Of a stretch of DNA of 64,000 nt, positions 13,230 to 24,309 are shown in pieces. Numbering within the stretch: the stretch's first letter is position 1; each line of letters begins with the position of its first letter. This DNA comes from Parus major (taxonomy: Eukaryota; Chordata; Aves; Passeriformes; Paridae): positions 17,462,751 to 17,526,750 of the forward strand of contig NC_031770.1 in assembly GCF_001522545.3 (NCBI RefSeq). Reading direction: 5' to 3'. Position numbers and translations under genes: made by a program. A model generated the notes under the pieces. It was not told the DNA's origin, did no database searches, and was given only the letters and a program-made list of their open reading frames with translations.

Positions 13230-13720
13230 CCACCCCCCGTTCTCCACCTCATCTCATCCCTCATTTCCCCACTCCCGCACGCAGAGAACAACAGCGAAAC
13301 GCCGCGGAGCCGCCGCGCACCCCCTGCCCTCATGGCGGCCGCGCCGCGCGGCCCTCAGCGCGCACGCGCAGGAGCCGCCCCCGCCCCGCGCTTCCCGGGC
13401 CGCGGCGCCTGCCGGGATCTCCCGCCCGTAGTGCCCGCGGGGCCGGCGTGAGGCGGCGGCACGGCCGCTGCCCGCCCGGGCCCGGCTGAGCCCCCGCCTT
13501 CGCTTCGGCCGGCGTCTTCCGCCCCCCGAGCTGCAAGGTGAGGTCGGAGCCCGGCTGCCTGCGGCGCCATGGACAGCTTCCTGGAGGAGGAGGATGGGGA
13601 GGCGGCGGCGGCGGCAGTGGGGAAGAGAAAGAGGAGCCCTGTGGCTCGGGCCGCCTTGCAGCCACCTCTGCACCTGCCCTTCCTGCGGCCGCAGCCGGGT
13701 AAGGGCCGAGCGTTTGTGCG
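13230..13720. promoter_or_regulatory. CpG island and TAF1A promoter, with YY1-like and NRF1-like sites
   Basis: A dense CpG block ends in TAF1A exon 1. It holds ATGGCGGC at 13332-13339, the core of the YY1 element often found at the start of housekeeping transcripts. It also holds GCGCACGCGCAG at 13360-13371, a close match to the NRF1 palindrome. There is no TATA box. These features suit a constitutively expressed polymerase I factor. Site identity is inferred from motif match only. Confidence 0.65.
13569..13698 (+). CDS. TAF1A: TAF1A coding exon 1
   Basis: Encodes MDSFLEEEDGE, an Ala run and an Arg/Pro-rich end (residues 1-43 plus one base). Donor GTAAGG. This N-terminus does not resemble the mammalian one beyond being acidic at first, as expected for a fast-evolving part of the protein. 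Confidence 0.88.
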
Positions 13721-16700
13721 TTCTCTTTGAGAGCTCCTTCGGGGAGCCGTGGGAGTGGTGGCACAGAGTTTCAGCTTCTGCTCGCCAAATCGTCCGCTAG
13801 CGCCGGGGAAGAGGCTCGAAATAACCATAGTTGTGTTCTGAGCCGGCGGTGTACCCTTGCGGGCAGGAGGGCCCTTGGTATCATTGGGAAGAGCACTGCC
13901 AGCAGGTCGAGGAAGGTGATTCTGGCTCTCTACTCGGCAGTGGTGAGGCACGTGTGGAGTGCTGTGCCGAGTTCTGCGCTCCTCGGGGCAGGAAAAACAC
14001 GGAGCTCCAGGAGAGAGTCCAGCAGAAGGCACCAAGGGTGATTCGGGGCCTGGAACATCTCTTATGAGAAGAGACTGAGGGAGCTGAGCCTCTTTGGTCT
14101 GGAGAAGACTGAGAGGGGGTTTCATTAAGGCATAAAAATATCTCAAAGGCAGGTACCTTTGCCTGATGCCAGACATTTCAGTGGTGCCCAGCAACAGGAC
14201 ATGGCACAGTGGCCATAAACTAAAGCACAAAAAGTTGCACCTCAGCATTAGGGAGATCTTTACACTGAGGATGGCAGAGCACTGGAACAGGCTGCCCAGG
14301 GAGTTTGTGGAGTCTTCCTCTCTGGGACTTTCAAATCCCACTTGGACATTCCTATGTCACCTGCTCCAGGTGACCCTGCCTTGGAAGAGGGTTGGACTGG
14401 ATAATCTCCAGAGGTCCCTTCCAACCCTGGTGGTTCTCTGACTACCTGACTTAGCCATTGTTTGAGCTATAGCTTCCAGGTAGGAGGTGTCTTTGTGAGC
14501 TCTTCATGTGCCTTGCAGGTGGCTTTTTATAGATGAGCATTGTTGTAGGGTCATACAGCCATGAGCTTTAAACAAACTTCATGGGAATGAAGTTTCAGTT
14601 TTGTGCTGGTTTCAGTATTAATTGAAATACTATTGATGGCCAAGTGGTCTCTTTGCAGCCTTATACTCAAATAAGAATAATTCTCTACATTTACCTTTGT
14701 AGGAATTGCTTAGCCTTTGTTACTGGAATGGTCTCTTTGTTTGTGTGCATGCAAATCTGCAGCACCGTGGGATCACAAACTTTGGTGATGATTGATAAGT
14801 AAAGAGAGTAGTCCCCAAAATATTACAAATTTTACTGTGACATTATCAAAGCAACATAGCTCCCTGATTCTAGTAGGGCAGCAGTGTGACATTTGATGGC
14901 TATTCACTGTTTCAAATGAATGGAAATTTCAATCACAGCTGTGTGATATGTATGGAAAATGCCACTTCATATCACATTTCCAGCTTTTCCCGTAGTCTTA
15001 ACTTCCCTGTGGACTAATAGTGTGTTTATCTTCAAAAGCACAGAGCTTAAGGTGACTCTTTGTAGTATCCATACAAGGAATGTAGACACTGAAATGGAGA
15101 GCATGTGGCTATCTGAATAAGGGCTGTGATAGCTGGGGGCTCTGTTGATTTTTTTTGTTTGTTTGGTTTTTGGTGTTTTATTTGGTTTGTTTGTTTGTTT
15201 CCAGTATCTTCCAATGAACACAAGTTAAACTTCAGGAAGAGCAAGGAAGCATGCTTAAGTTACATTCAGGATGCCTTGCTCCAAAAGCAGTGGAAAAGGG
15301 CTGCAGAGTTCCTGACCTGCTATGTTGAGTCACTAGAGAAGGACTATTCCAGAGAACACATTGGTCCATCAGAGGTAAACCCATTTTCCTTATCTGTGTT
15401 CTTTTGCAGTTGAAAAAATACTTGCATAGCAGCATCTGTATACTTCGGGACCAACGTATTTCTTAATTAGCTAATCACAGGCTTGATTTAAAAAAAAAAA
15501 ATAGATCCTTGACACAGCAGAAGAAAACTTGGCTTGGTACAAGTTCACTCTACCAGCACTGTATCTATGAAAATTCCAAGTAGTCTTCTAAAATGGAAAA
15601 GCAGTTAATGTGTTTGGTTCTGGCATGCCATCAGTCAGAATTGGTTTGCAAGTTGGTGGCTTATTCAGATTGTTACCAGCTCTTCCAGTAGCTGCAAAAC
15701 TCCTTGCAGGTGTTGAGATGGAAGCAGATGGAAAGAAAGGGATCAGAGTTTTTAAATAAATGGAGTACTTGAATATGGCTAGCTTGCAGACCTTGGAAAC
15801 AAGTGCATGCAGTTGGGGAGCTACATCAAGCTGGAAATAATCTTTGCTGTTAAGGTCAAAGAGTTGTGTAGACTTGGTGTCTTAGTGGGGTCATATCAAA
15901 GAAGAACATTTTTTTGGTGAAGGGAGGAGGAGCCCTCTGGCATGCAGTTTTCATAAACTCTTCTGGAGTGCTGCATTTATAATGAGCAATTCTGAACCAC
16001 CCACTGAATGACTCTAAAAGTCCTACTGGATGAGTGGGTAGGTCACTGTAGCAGTGGATAATGCTTTGTAGTATTTTTTTATTTGCAGTTCAAATGTACA
16101 TTATTTTCATGTCCTTCAGTAGCTATAAGTTTAGTTAGACTGGATATGTGGTGTCTGTTGCCATTTTTGTACTAAGGTTGGTTTTGATTTTCTTTCTTCC
16201 CATAAACAGGTGATTTGGAGAATAGGAACTGAAATTTTTTATCATTCCCAAAGCAGCATGAAAGAGTTCAACTATTTCATGGAACAGATGAAAACTTTAG
16301 GAGTAAAAAGGTACTTGAAGGTGAGTGTGTTTAAAGCAGCCCTGATGATTTTCACATTTACCTGAACACTTAGTTGAATATTAATTTCCAAATCTCTTTT
16401 GAAATGTACTACTGACATTAGTCAAAAAAACTCAAAGCCAACATTTGAATTACCAATTGCATGGTGTTTGAAGGTCATTTCATACCTAACCTTATCTCAT
16501 TTGGGCTGTATGTTTGATCACAGATGCATGTTCTGAGTCCTTAGAAGTGCTTAAAAACCCTTTAATTAAGCTTTGAATTTGAAGCAGTTAAATTCATTTT
16601 CATGTGTGTCCCAATGACATGTAAATGCAGGTAATTACCTGCAAAGTTTTATTTCCAGTCCTTAATTTGACCACTGTGCTCCTGACTAAACATTTTTACT

Positions 16701-19700
16701 TAAATTTTGCCTCATTACACTCTCATTTTTTTGGGTAGCTAATCTGATTATAAAACTGTATAAAACACAGCTGAAGGTGGGGGCAGGATTATGTTTTTTT
16801 TTTCCTGTGGTGTCTCATTCAAACCTATATTGTTTTGGTTTCCTTGGCTGTTTCTCACTTGGGATGGTGCTTCTGTCTTTCATTCCATTGTTAAATGTCT
16901 TCAAAAGAAGTTCCATATGAGGGTTTTCTGGAGCTAACTGAAGGTTTAGGCTTTTATCTTATGACATCAAACATGGTAGGGTGGTGGGACATCCCTCTTT
17001 CAGTGCTTTGAAAAATCTGCAAATGCAGCCCAGCTGGCTTTCCTCAGGTCATTTTTAGGTCTTCTGAAGTAGGTACAGCATTTGTTAAAGACAAGCAGGT
17101 TTTTGAGGCAACACAAATAACTTAAATTCTTCATTACCTTGTGTTGGCAATAGTTCTTATTCATGTCAGTAAGTCTCTTCTTTCTCTGCACATGTGTGTA
17201 GAACTTTGCTGCATTGCTGAGAATCTCTGCAGTTGAGTGTGAAACGCTGTGGTTTGGACTGTTTGGGTTGCAGGTCTGCTTGGAGCATATCTTTCATCTC
17301 CTCTGTAATGGGCAAATAGATGAAGCCTACCAGAACCTGTCCCTGGCAGAAAGCTGGAGGTTTGGAGAGCAAACAGCCATTCAGGATAAAGAAATGAAGC
17401 TGATTCAGGCTTACAGGGGACTCTTGGACTACTACAGCTGGTCTAAGCAGAAGAACATCCTGTTAGAGCATGGTAAGTGTGTCTTGGATTGAGCTGTAGC
17501 TTCAGTTTGCTCATTCAGATGCTGTGGTTTGTAATGACGCCTTTTCCTTTACTAGACTTCAGAGTGTGATGGTGTGGCTGGTACAGAGTTCTGTATCAGC
17601 AGTCATGGTGGTGCCAAAATAGCACTTTGTGAAGTGCCCTGAAATGCTGTTCTGAAAATTTCTCCCTGTATCCAGCCAGCATCACCTAAAATAATTATCA
17701 AAGGAATGCATTCCCTTAAAGCAGTGGCTTAATAGGTGTGCAGGTACTTGATTGCTTCTGGAATGTTGAGTGATAGCAAAGCCCTCAACACTTGTGTTTG
17801 AATTACAGTTTCTTTAAAGATACAGAAGTTGCTACACGTGTTTTATCACTTAGACTAGATATCTGTTTCTCTGAAAACCAGATGTTGAATTTGGTTTGTG
17901 GCCCTTGTGCTGGTAACATCTTCTCTTGGAGTCCTACTCATTGTGCTCCATAAATTGAAATTGATTATAAATTTGAATGAGGAACAGTGAAAATTTCTTG
18001 TTTCAATACTGAGGAGTCTTTTCTTAAAAGCTCTCTGACTAGAGTCCTTGCTTAGCAAAATGTGATTATCCTTTAGGTGTAGCACTTCAAGTTCCCTGTG
18101 TTTGGCTGAGTTATTTATAACTTTTTGATTTTTCTTTGTGCTTTGGTAGGTGAGGATGGATTTTCAGACTTGGCTGTTGAGCAGGAAATGCATGGTTACT
18201 TTCGGAAGGCAGCAGTGAGCTTGAAGGAGATTATTAAAATACCTGGAGTCTGGGACATCTTTGTGAAATGCTATGTGGATGTAAGGGAATGTTTTACAGA
18301 TGGCTTCCTTTTGTGTTTCCTTGTTTAATTTTCTTTAAATGCAGATTATTTTCTCTGTCTGAGTGAAAACAAAGCATTTCAAAAGCAACACATTTGTATG
18401 TGTGGGTCACTGGCTTTGATAGAGAGCACAGTGTATTCCTGGTAGAGCTGCAGAGCTTGAGCAGAGTACAAAAAGAACTTTTATCTGTGCACTGTCAAGA
18501 AAAAGAAATAGACAAACAGCTTACATATTTTGTTTTTGTGGGGCTGCAGAAATTGGAGCATCACTGCTTTACTTTAAATTCCTCAAAACAGTTTCTCTGA
18601 TTTTTGGCAGGGCAGTGTTTTCTCTAGATACATGAAATGTTAAAGACGCCAAATATGCAGCCCCTCTGTGTTTTGGTTTAGGTTTTTAAAATATCTGCTT
18701 AGGATTTTGAATTAAGAATTAATAATTTTAAAGAGATCTTTTACTTTTTTTAAACACTGATAAGCTCGGACTTCTCTAAGCACATCTTAAGAATTTTCCT
18801 TGGTGCTGTCAGATTGTCTTTAGAGAGAGATATGGCAGGTGCCTTCAGCATCTCTTTCCAGTGAGAAAGTGATGGTAATCCTATGACAATTAAGTAGGTG
18901 TTAAGGCATTTTCTCCCAGAGTAGCTTCTGTGTGTGAATTCTTGTCTCTCTGTGCCAAGATAAGCCAGTAAAATTATGACAGGAGGGTATCTAATTAACT
19001 AATATGCTTCACTCTTAGATAGACTGTGCTATTGGATGGCTCTGTGGCAGTCCAAAATGAGTTGTAAGAGTTTGGTTGCCTGTATCTGACAAACTAATGA
19101 TAGACTTAACTTTCAGTTGTTGGAGTTCTATGGAGACCACAACGAGGCCCACCAGGTGTTAAATGAATATGCCTACAACTCCAAGTTCCCAGCTAACCCC
19201 AATGCTCATGTCTACCTCTATCAGTTCCTCAAGAGGCAGGGTGAATCAAAAAAAACCCTCATATCTGCACTGAAGGTAGGTATCCCTTAGGAGATACAGT
19301 CTGTCAGTCATGTGGTGTTCTGACAGCTTGCTTGAGCTCTGTAATATTATTTATCCTATTGTATTTTTCATGGGAAGTGGAAGGTTAGAGGGAAGTTAGT
19401 GGGAGGGAGCAGAATCCTTTACTGTCCTTCAGTTCCAGTTCTTGTTTTGCCTTTAACTGGTACATCATATCACTTAAAAGTCAGCAAGCAAGCTCAGGGA
19501 ACATGTTCACATGGTTACAGAAGTCTGTATCAGCAGTCTTGTGCACAGCATGCATTGATTTCTCTTACAGTTTGATCTTTACAATATTGCAGAGATCATT
19601 AAATGCCTGCTCTTTCACATATTGATCCTGTCTAGCAATTAGTTTCTTTGCTTGTTTTCAATGAGATGTGCATTAAAGCTAAAAGGTAATGTCTATGGGT

Positions 19701-22700
19701 TGTTGGTAGACAAGACTTTGCTGGGTTAAGCTTTTAAATTCCTGCTTTCCTTGCTCTTGGTGTACTGCTTGCAAGCCATGTTTTGCCACTTGATGGCACT
19801 AATGTGCTTTTGTTAGTGGAAGTGTTTAAAAACAGGTTTGTGAGGCTGCTTTGTTTGGTTTAGTCTTTGGAACTCTAGCAGATTTGTATGAAATTCTCCT
19901 CAGTGCATTTTAGCAATGGTTTTACACATAAGTGTCTTATAAAACAGAGATGAATCATAGAAGTGGTTTGATTAGTCCAGAAACTGATCCAATGCACAGA
20001 GCAGTGGACAGGGGAGCTAAAACTGTCCTAGGGAGAAAATGACATTTCCTTCAAAAAAGGGGACATTGGATATGGATTTGGGCTGCTCCTTCACAATGTT
20101 GTATTTGCCACATGCAGTTTTTGTCAGCAGCCATCAGGCTATTTCATCCATGGTGTCACAGAGCAGTGTCACAGATCGCAAAATGAATCTAGAGATCCAT
20201 TCTTTATATCAAGGCACCAAAGTACCAGATTGCTTATTTTTCTGAACTAAAAGCACCCAAAGCTCTGAAGCCTGTGCTTTTCTTGGCCAAGTAGAAGTCT
20301 TCAAGAGCTTTCACAATAACTTATCTTTTTTGTCATTTATTTTTCAGATCTTGCATGATATTGTTCCTTCTCATGAACTAATGATAGATTTTAATACCAT
20401 GCTTCAGAAATCAAGTAAGTCTTTACCTTTGTTCATTTCATTTATGCTAATTTCAGAAAACTATTCTGGATTATCCTACAGCTTTCTTTCTGCTTTTGAA
20501 AGTAGTTTTGTTTCATAAGAAATAATGCCAAAAAAACAACTCAAATCCCAACTTTCCAATTACCATAACCTCTTAGTTGGATGTATGAGCAGTCATTTAC
20601 AAACTTGTGTAAACAAATGCCTTTCTCATTTTAAAGGCTGAACAAAGAAAACCGTTGTAAGGCACAGGCAGGATCTCAAAAATAACTTAATTTTTTTTTA
20701 GGTGCCCTACTCCAAATTCCAAGGTCTTCATTCCATTTTTAGGATCTCTGTTTTATTTATTATTTTTTTTTCTGGAATAGTTCTATTCTTTAGTTCATTG
20801 TTACATGAACAATGTAACAATGTTCATTCTCTTTAAGGGAGCATTATCTTCAAGCTGGTAGAAAAGTCTTCCAATTTGAAGACTATTTTTTTCATTCCGA
20901 TCAATTGTATTCCAAGCTGTCTGTCTTCTTGTAGCTTGGCATGTCCCAGCAGGTCAACAGATTGGTGAAATGTACATCAGTAAAGATTGTTCTCTCTTCT
21001 GAAATGATGAGGGTTAATGACTTGAAACTGACAGGGGGAGGTTTAGAAGAGATTTTGGGAAGAAGGTCTTGATTGTCAGAGTGAGGAGGCACTGGCTCAG
21101 GTTGCCCAGAGAAGCTGTGGATGCCCCATCCCTGGAAGTGTTCAAGGCCAGAATGGATGGGGCTCTGAGCAGCCTGGTCTAGTGGAAGGTCCTTGCCTAT
21201 GGCAGGGGGTTGGAACTTGATGATTTTTAAGGTCTTCTCCAAGCCAAACCATTCTATGATTCTTCTTTGGGGGCGATGAAACCTTTTGCCTGGCACCTCC
21301 CTTTTTCAGTTCATGTGTGACTCATTTGCCAACTTTTCATAACTAATGAGAACAATCTTCTATTTTTAAAGAAATTTATGCCAATAAACATAACTTATGT
21401 TTAAAGTGGCAGCATTTGGGTGGGCCAGAATGGAGAACTGTATTTCACTCATAGCTTACTAAGCAGTTCATCCTGATCTGTGTAATTCATTAATCAGCCT
21501 CATCTTTTTGCAGAGAAGAGAAAAAAACGTCGAATGGGCCTAGAAGTTATTTTTGCAGCCTTGGATTATGCTGGCTGGAAAGAAAATGCAAAAGCATGGA
21601 GCTGTTTGGCAAGACAGGTGAAACAAATTGTAATGTAAGTAGCTCTGATACAGGGTGTTGAAACAAATGTATCAAGTCTCCACCTTCTGTCAGTCTACAC
21701 AGTGACCCTCTGTGCTCTGTCTTCATTTTTGCCTTTCATACACGACTTCAGAGTATCTTGAAATATACTGGGCATCTTGGGCACTGTATGGGATTGTCAC
21801 AGATAGTTTTATAGAGTCCTAGAACAGTTTGGGTAGGAAGGGACCTTAAAGATCATCTTGTTCCAGCCCCACTACCGTGGGCAGGGACACCTTGGCTGGA
21901 TGCCAGGTACCCACCAACGTTGCTCTATCTGTTCCCTCAGCAACTGGATGGGGAGAGAAAATATAACAAAGTGTTCACAGGTTGAGAGAAGGACAGGGAG
22001 AGACCGCTCACCAAATACTAAGTCGGGCAAAACAGACCCAGGACCTCGCCATCAGAGTGAAGAATTTCTTCCTAATATGTAATCTAAACCTGACCCTTGC
22101 TAGTTTAAAGCCATTCCTCCTTGTCCTGTCTCTACCTGCACTTGGAAAAACTCCCTCTTCATGTTTCCTGTAGGTTCCCTTGAGGGGCTGGAAGGAGTTT
22201 GTGTTGCTGAAATGCTTGGTTTAGGGGCGTTGTTGCCTAACAGTAATAACTGTTTGGGATAAGTTAGTCTTTAAGTATGCCTGGAGTAACACAAACTTTT
22301 CCTAAGGACAGAGCAACCCCTTCATACTACTCACTTGTTGACAAACCTGGAGAAACTTCTATGTTACTATTGACAAACTGGCACACAAGTGAAAGGCTTG
22401 CTTCATTTCATGTCTTAATCAGTGCTATTGCCAAGGCTTAGTAAGATTGCTGGAGTTCACTTCCAGCCTCACAAGTGTTACCTAGAATTAAAAAAAAAAA
22501 CATTAGTTTTATATAAAAATGCTGGTTATTAGTGTTTTGGTATAAAGTCAGTTTGTCTATGCGGGCAATTTATGAGATTTGTAGCAAGCTGATTATAACA
22601 TTCACTGTCTGCTAATAATCTTGCTATCACAATTTAACCTTTTCTGTAACTTGTTTAACCTTTTTCCAGCTCTGGGAAGCATCTTGACTGGATCAAGCAA

Positions 22701-24138
22701 GAGTGGAGCTCCAGGAAAGACTGGTGGCCAGCCTTCCATTTTAGCCGTTACTTGGCAAAAAGGAATTGGCAGGAAAATAAAAGCCTTTCATATGAAAAAG
22801 CTCTGGTGGCTGGAGTCCTACTTGGAAAGGGTATAATTTTTTTTTTCACTACATAGAACAAAAATAATGCCTAGTTCTAGACCTAATGACATGGGTTGCA
22901 GCTGATCTGCTGCCTGGATGAAATGCAGTTTCTTTCTTCTAAAAAAGATTCCTGTGTTTGGAGCTGAACAAGAAAGGTATTTAAATTGGTTTGATTTTTA
23001 ACAGTGGGGAACTAGTTTTATCATGGTTTAGAATTCAGTTTTATCTGGCCTTGTTGAGCTGCCACAATACTATTTGTCTTGTTTGACCTTCAAACCATAA
23101 CTCCAAAAATGCACAACACCCTCCTGATGGAATATTGTGAGGACTGCAGGGAGTTTGCTTGCTGGATGCCAGCCTAGGCAGCGTCTCAGCAATACTGGGG
23201 GTCAGCTGGTCATTAAGGACCATGGGGATGTTGTAATGCAGGAAGGAGGAGGGAGAGTCTTGAATGAAAACAATCAGCAGTTTGGTAAGAAGGTGAAGAT
23301 CATTACCTCTTTAGTAGCATTATTTGAAATGCTTCCAAAACCAAGGGAAGGATCAAGGCAAGAATCAGCTGCTAAATTTAGAATGGAAATATGGTCTGGA
23401 GAAAATGGCTTATACAGTGGTATGGCCTTCTGGTTGATAGGCAAAGTTCATTGTCAGCTTTTCTATACCTTTTTCTTCAGCACTTCATAGAACAATTTCT
23501 CATACTGGAAACTCTGGATATGTTTTGTTTTGCTTTCAGTAGTATCAGATATCTCCCTGTATTTCTAGATGGCTAATAAAATCATTCCAAGTTCAGATTT
23601 TCCTGAATGAAGTTTCAGTACTTGTTTCAATGTGAGCCTCTATTTTCCTTATCCAGCATAATAAATTAATGTATGATATCAATGTTGCTTTACTCCCATA
23701 TGTTTTTTACTCACAAAATTTTACTTTCTGATCTAATTTGCAGAGCAAAATTGAAAGAGAAAAAAATATTTTGCAAGATAACAGACATTTAGATACATGT
23801 AGAATGTTTACTGGGCTAAGTGAGGATAGATTATTTAATGCTGCAATTCTGTCTCTAATGAGCATGTCTTGGATTTTAATACCTTTAATTACTGAAAAGT
23901 TTCTTAGCTGTCTGCATAGTATTTAAACAATGAAAACATTTTGTATTTGCTTGTATCATGGTATAACTCGGTGTTGGTTTTTTCTCTTTCCTTAGATTGC
24001 AAATACTTTAAATATGTGTCACACCAAGGCTGCAAAGCTCAGCTGAAAAGGTTTCGGATGCTGAAGAAGTTTGTGAACAGGCACAGTCCTGTCTACCTGA
24101 GAATATCTGGTCCTCCAGATTCCTCTGTTCAGCCTTGA
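13569..24138 (+). CDS. TAF1A: TAF1A, RNA polymerase I TBP-associated factor subunit A (complete, 10 coding exons)
   Basis: TAF1A (TAFI48) is a subunit of SL1/TIF-IB, the TBP-containing factor that positions RNA polymerase I on the rDNA promoter in the nucleolus. Coding exons are 13569-13698, 15205-15374, 16210-16320, 17274-17472, 18150-18280, 19117-19275, 20348-20414, 21514-21634, 22670-22830 and 23996-24138. They total 1,392 nt, giving 463 residues (about 450 in human), with every junction GT-AG and phase-consistent. Diagnostic stretches are ACLSYIQDALLQKQW, IIKIPGVWDIFVK, LLEFYGD, NPNAHVYLYQFLKRQ, DIVPSHELM and AGVLLGKDCKYFKY. The first 43 residues are divergent and Ala/Arg-rich. The start is the only good ATG in exon 1 and gives MDSFLEEEDGE. 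No frameshift or premature stop was seen. Confidence 0.96.
13911..14442 (+). mobile_element. CR1 LINE fragment in TAF1A intron 1
   Basis: Plus-oriented. It contains the CR1 phrases GAGAAGAGACTGAGGGAGCT, GGCTGCCCAGGGAG and GGTTGGACTGGATAATC and ends at TTCCAACCCTGG. It is 5'-truncated with no intact ORF. Open frames overlapping TAF1A exon 1 in antisense run through it. Confidence 0.88.
15205..15374 (+). CDS. TAF1A: TAF1A coding exon 2
   Basis: Residues 44-100, including KEACLSYIQDALLQKQWKRA. The acceptor follows a T/G-rich tract ending TTTCCAG, and the donor is GTAAAC. Confidence 0.95.
16210..16320 (+). CDS. TAF1A: TAF1A coding exon 3
   Basis: 37 codons, starting VIWRIGTEIFYHSQSSMKEF and ending GVKRYLK; phase 0 at both ends. 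Donor GTGAGT. Confidence 0.95.
17274..17472 (+). CDS. TAF1A: TAF1A coding exon 4
   Basis: Residues 138-204. Encodes VCLEHIFHLLCNGQIDEAYQ, LAESWRFGE and LIQAYRGLLDYYSWSKQ. The alternating helical pattern resembles the TPR-like repeats of this family. Donor GTAAGT. Confidence 0.95.
18150..18280 (+). CDS. TAF1A: TAF1A coding exon 5
   Basis: Residues 204-247, ending in the conserved EIIKIPGVWDIFVKCYVD. Acceptor TTGGTAG, donor GTAAGG. Confidence 0.95.
19117..19275 (+). CDS. TAF1A: TAF1A coding exon 6
   Basis: 53 codons from LLEFYGDHNEAHQVLNEYAY through NPNAHVYLYQFLKRQ to TLISALK. This is the best-conserved part of the protein. Phase 0 at both ends; donor GTAGGT. Confidence 0.96.
20348..20414 (+). 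CDS. TAF1A: TAF1A coding exon 7
   Basis: A 67-nt exon encoding ILHDIVPSHELMIDFNTMLQ and KS. Acceptor TTTTTCAG, donor GTAAGT; leaves one base for the next Lys codon. Confidence 0.93.
21005..21262 (+). mobile_element. CR1 LINE 3' fragment in TAF1A intron 7
   Basis: Plus-oriented 3' end, with GAGGCACTGGCTCAGGTTGC, GCCCCATCCCTGGAAGTGTT, CAGCCTGGTCTAGTGGAAGG and the terminal CCATTCTATGATTCT. It is about 250 bp upstream of exon 8. Confidence 0.88.
21514..21634 (+). CDS. TAF1A: TAF1A coding exon 8
   Basis: Residues 323-363. Basic KRKKRR is followed by MGLEVIFAALDYAGWKENAK and WSCLARQVKQIV. Acceptor TTTTGCAG, donor GTAAGT. Confidence 0.95.
21813..22200 (-). mobile_element. CR1 LINE fragment interrupted by non-CR1 sequence, TAF1A intron 8
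   Basis: In minus orientation both flanks are CR1: about 21813-21895 (GGGACCTTAAAGATCATC on the plus strand) and about 22053-22200 (the CCATTCCTCCTTGTCCTGTC segment). The middle, about 21896-22052, is unlike CR1. It reads GCCAGGTACCCACCAACG and GGGCAAAACAGACCCAGGAC, which I associate with an avian LTR-type repeat. Confidence 0.75.
22670..22830 (+). CDS. TAF1A: TAF1A coding exon 9
   Basis: Residues 363-417: GKHLDWIKQEWSSRKDWWPA, then FHFSRYLAKRNW and YEKALVAGVLLGK. The WWP-FHFS core matches the mammalian protein. Acceptor TTTTCCAG, donor GTATAA. Confidence 0.95.
23996..24138 (+). CDS. TAF1A: TAF1A coding exon 10 with stop codon
   Basis: Residues 417-463: DCKYFKYVSHQGCKAQLKRF, a Lys-rich helix, and a short divergent tail ending SSVQP before TGA at 24136. 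Acceptor CCTTAG. Confidence 0.94.
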
Positions 24139-24300
24139 TGAGAAGATGTCCTTAAGGTTCTCGGTGTACTTTTTCCTCTCTGTAAAACTGGCTTCTGTGT
24201 TGGTGCTACTCCAAAACTTCTAGGCAGACCCTATTGACTCAGTACTAGACTTTTTAAATATATATTTATGTAAAAAGACTTTGTTTTTTATTTATTTTAT

Positions 24301-24306
24301 AATAAA
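24301..24306 (+). terminator. TAF1A: TAF1A polyadenylation signal (AATAAA)
   Basis: Canonical AATAAA lies 163 nt past the TAF1A stop codon, in an AT-rich context and followed by T- and GT-rich sequence. Confidence 0.7.
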
Positions 24307-24309
24307 ATG

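Noticed and set aside
13355..14341. 328-codon minus-strand open frame over TAF1A exon 1 and intron 1
   Set aside because: It is antisense to TAF1A exon 1 and to a CR1 fragment. Its openness comes from the CpG island, and no recognisable domain is present.
20798..20820. Short hairpin TTGTTACAT / ATGTAACAA in TAF1A intron 7
   Set aside because: A nine-base stem in AT-rich intron sequence is within what chance produces; it has no link to a known RNA.
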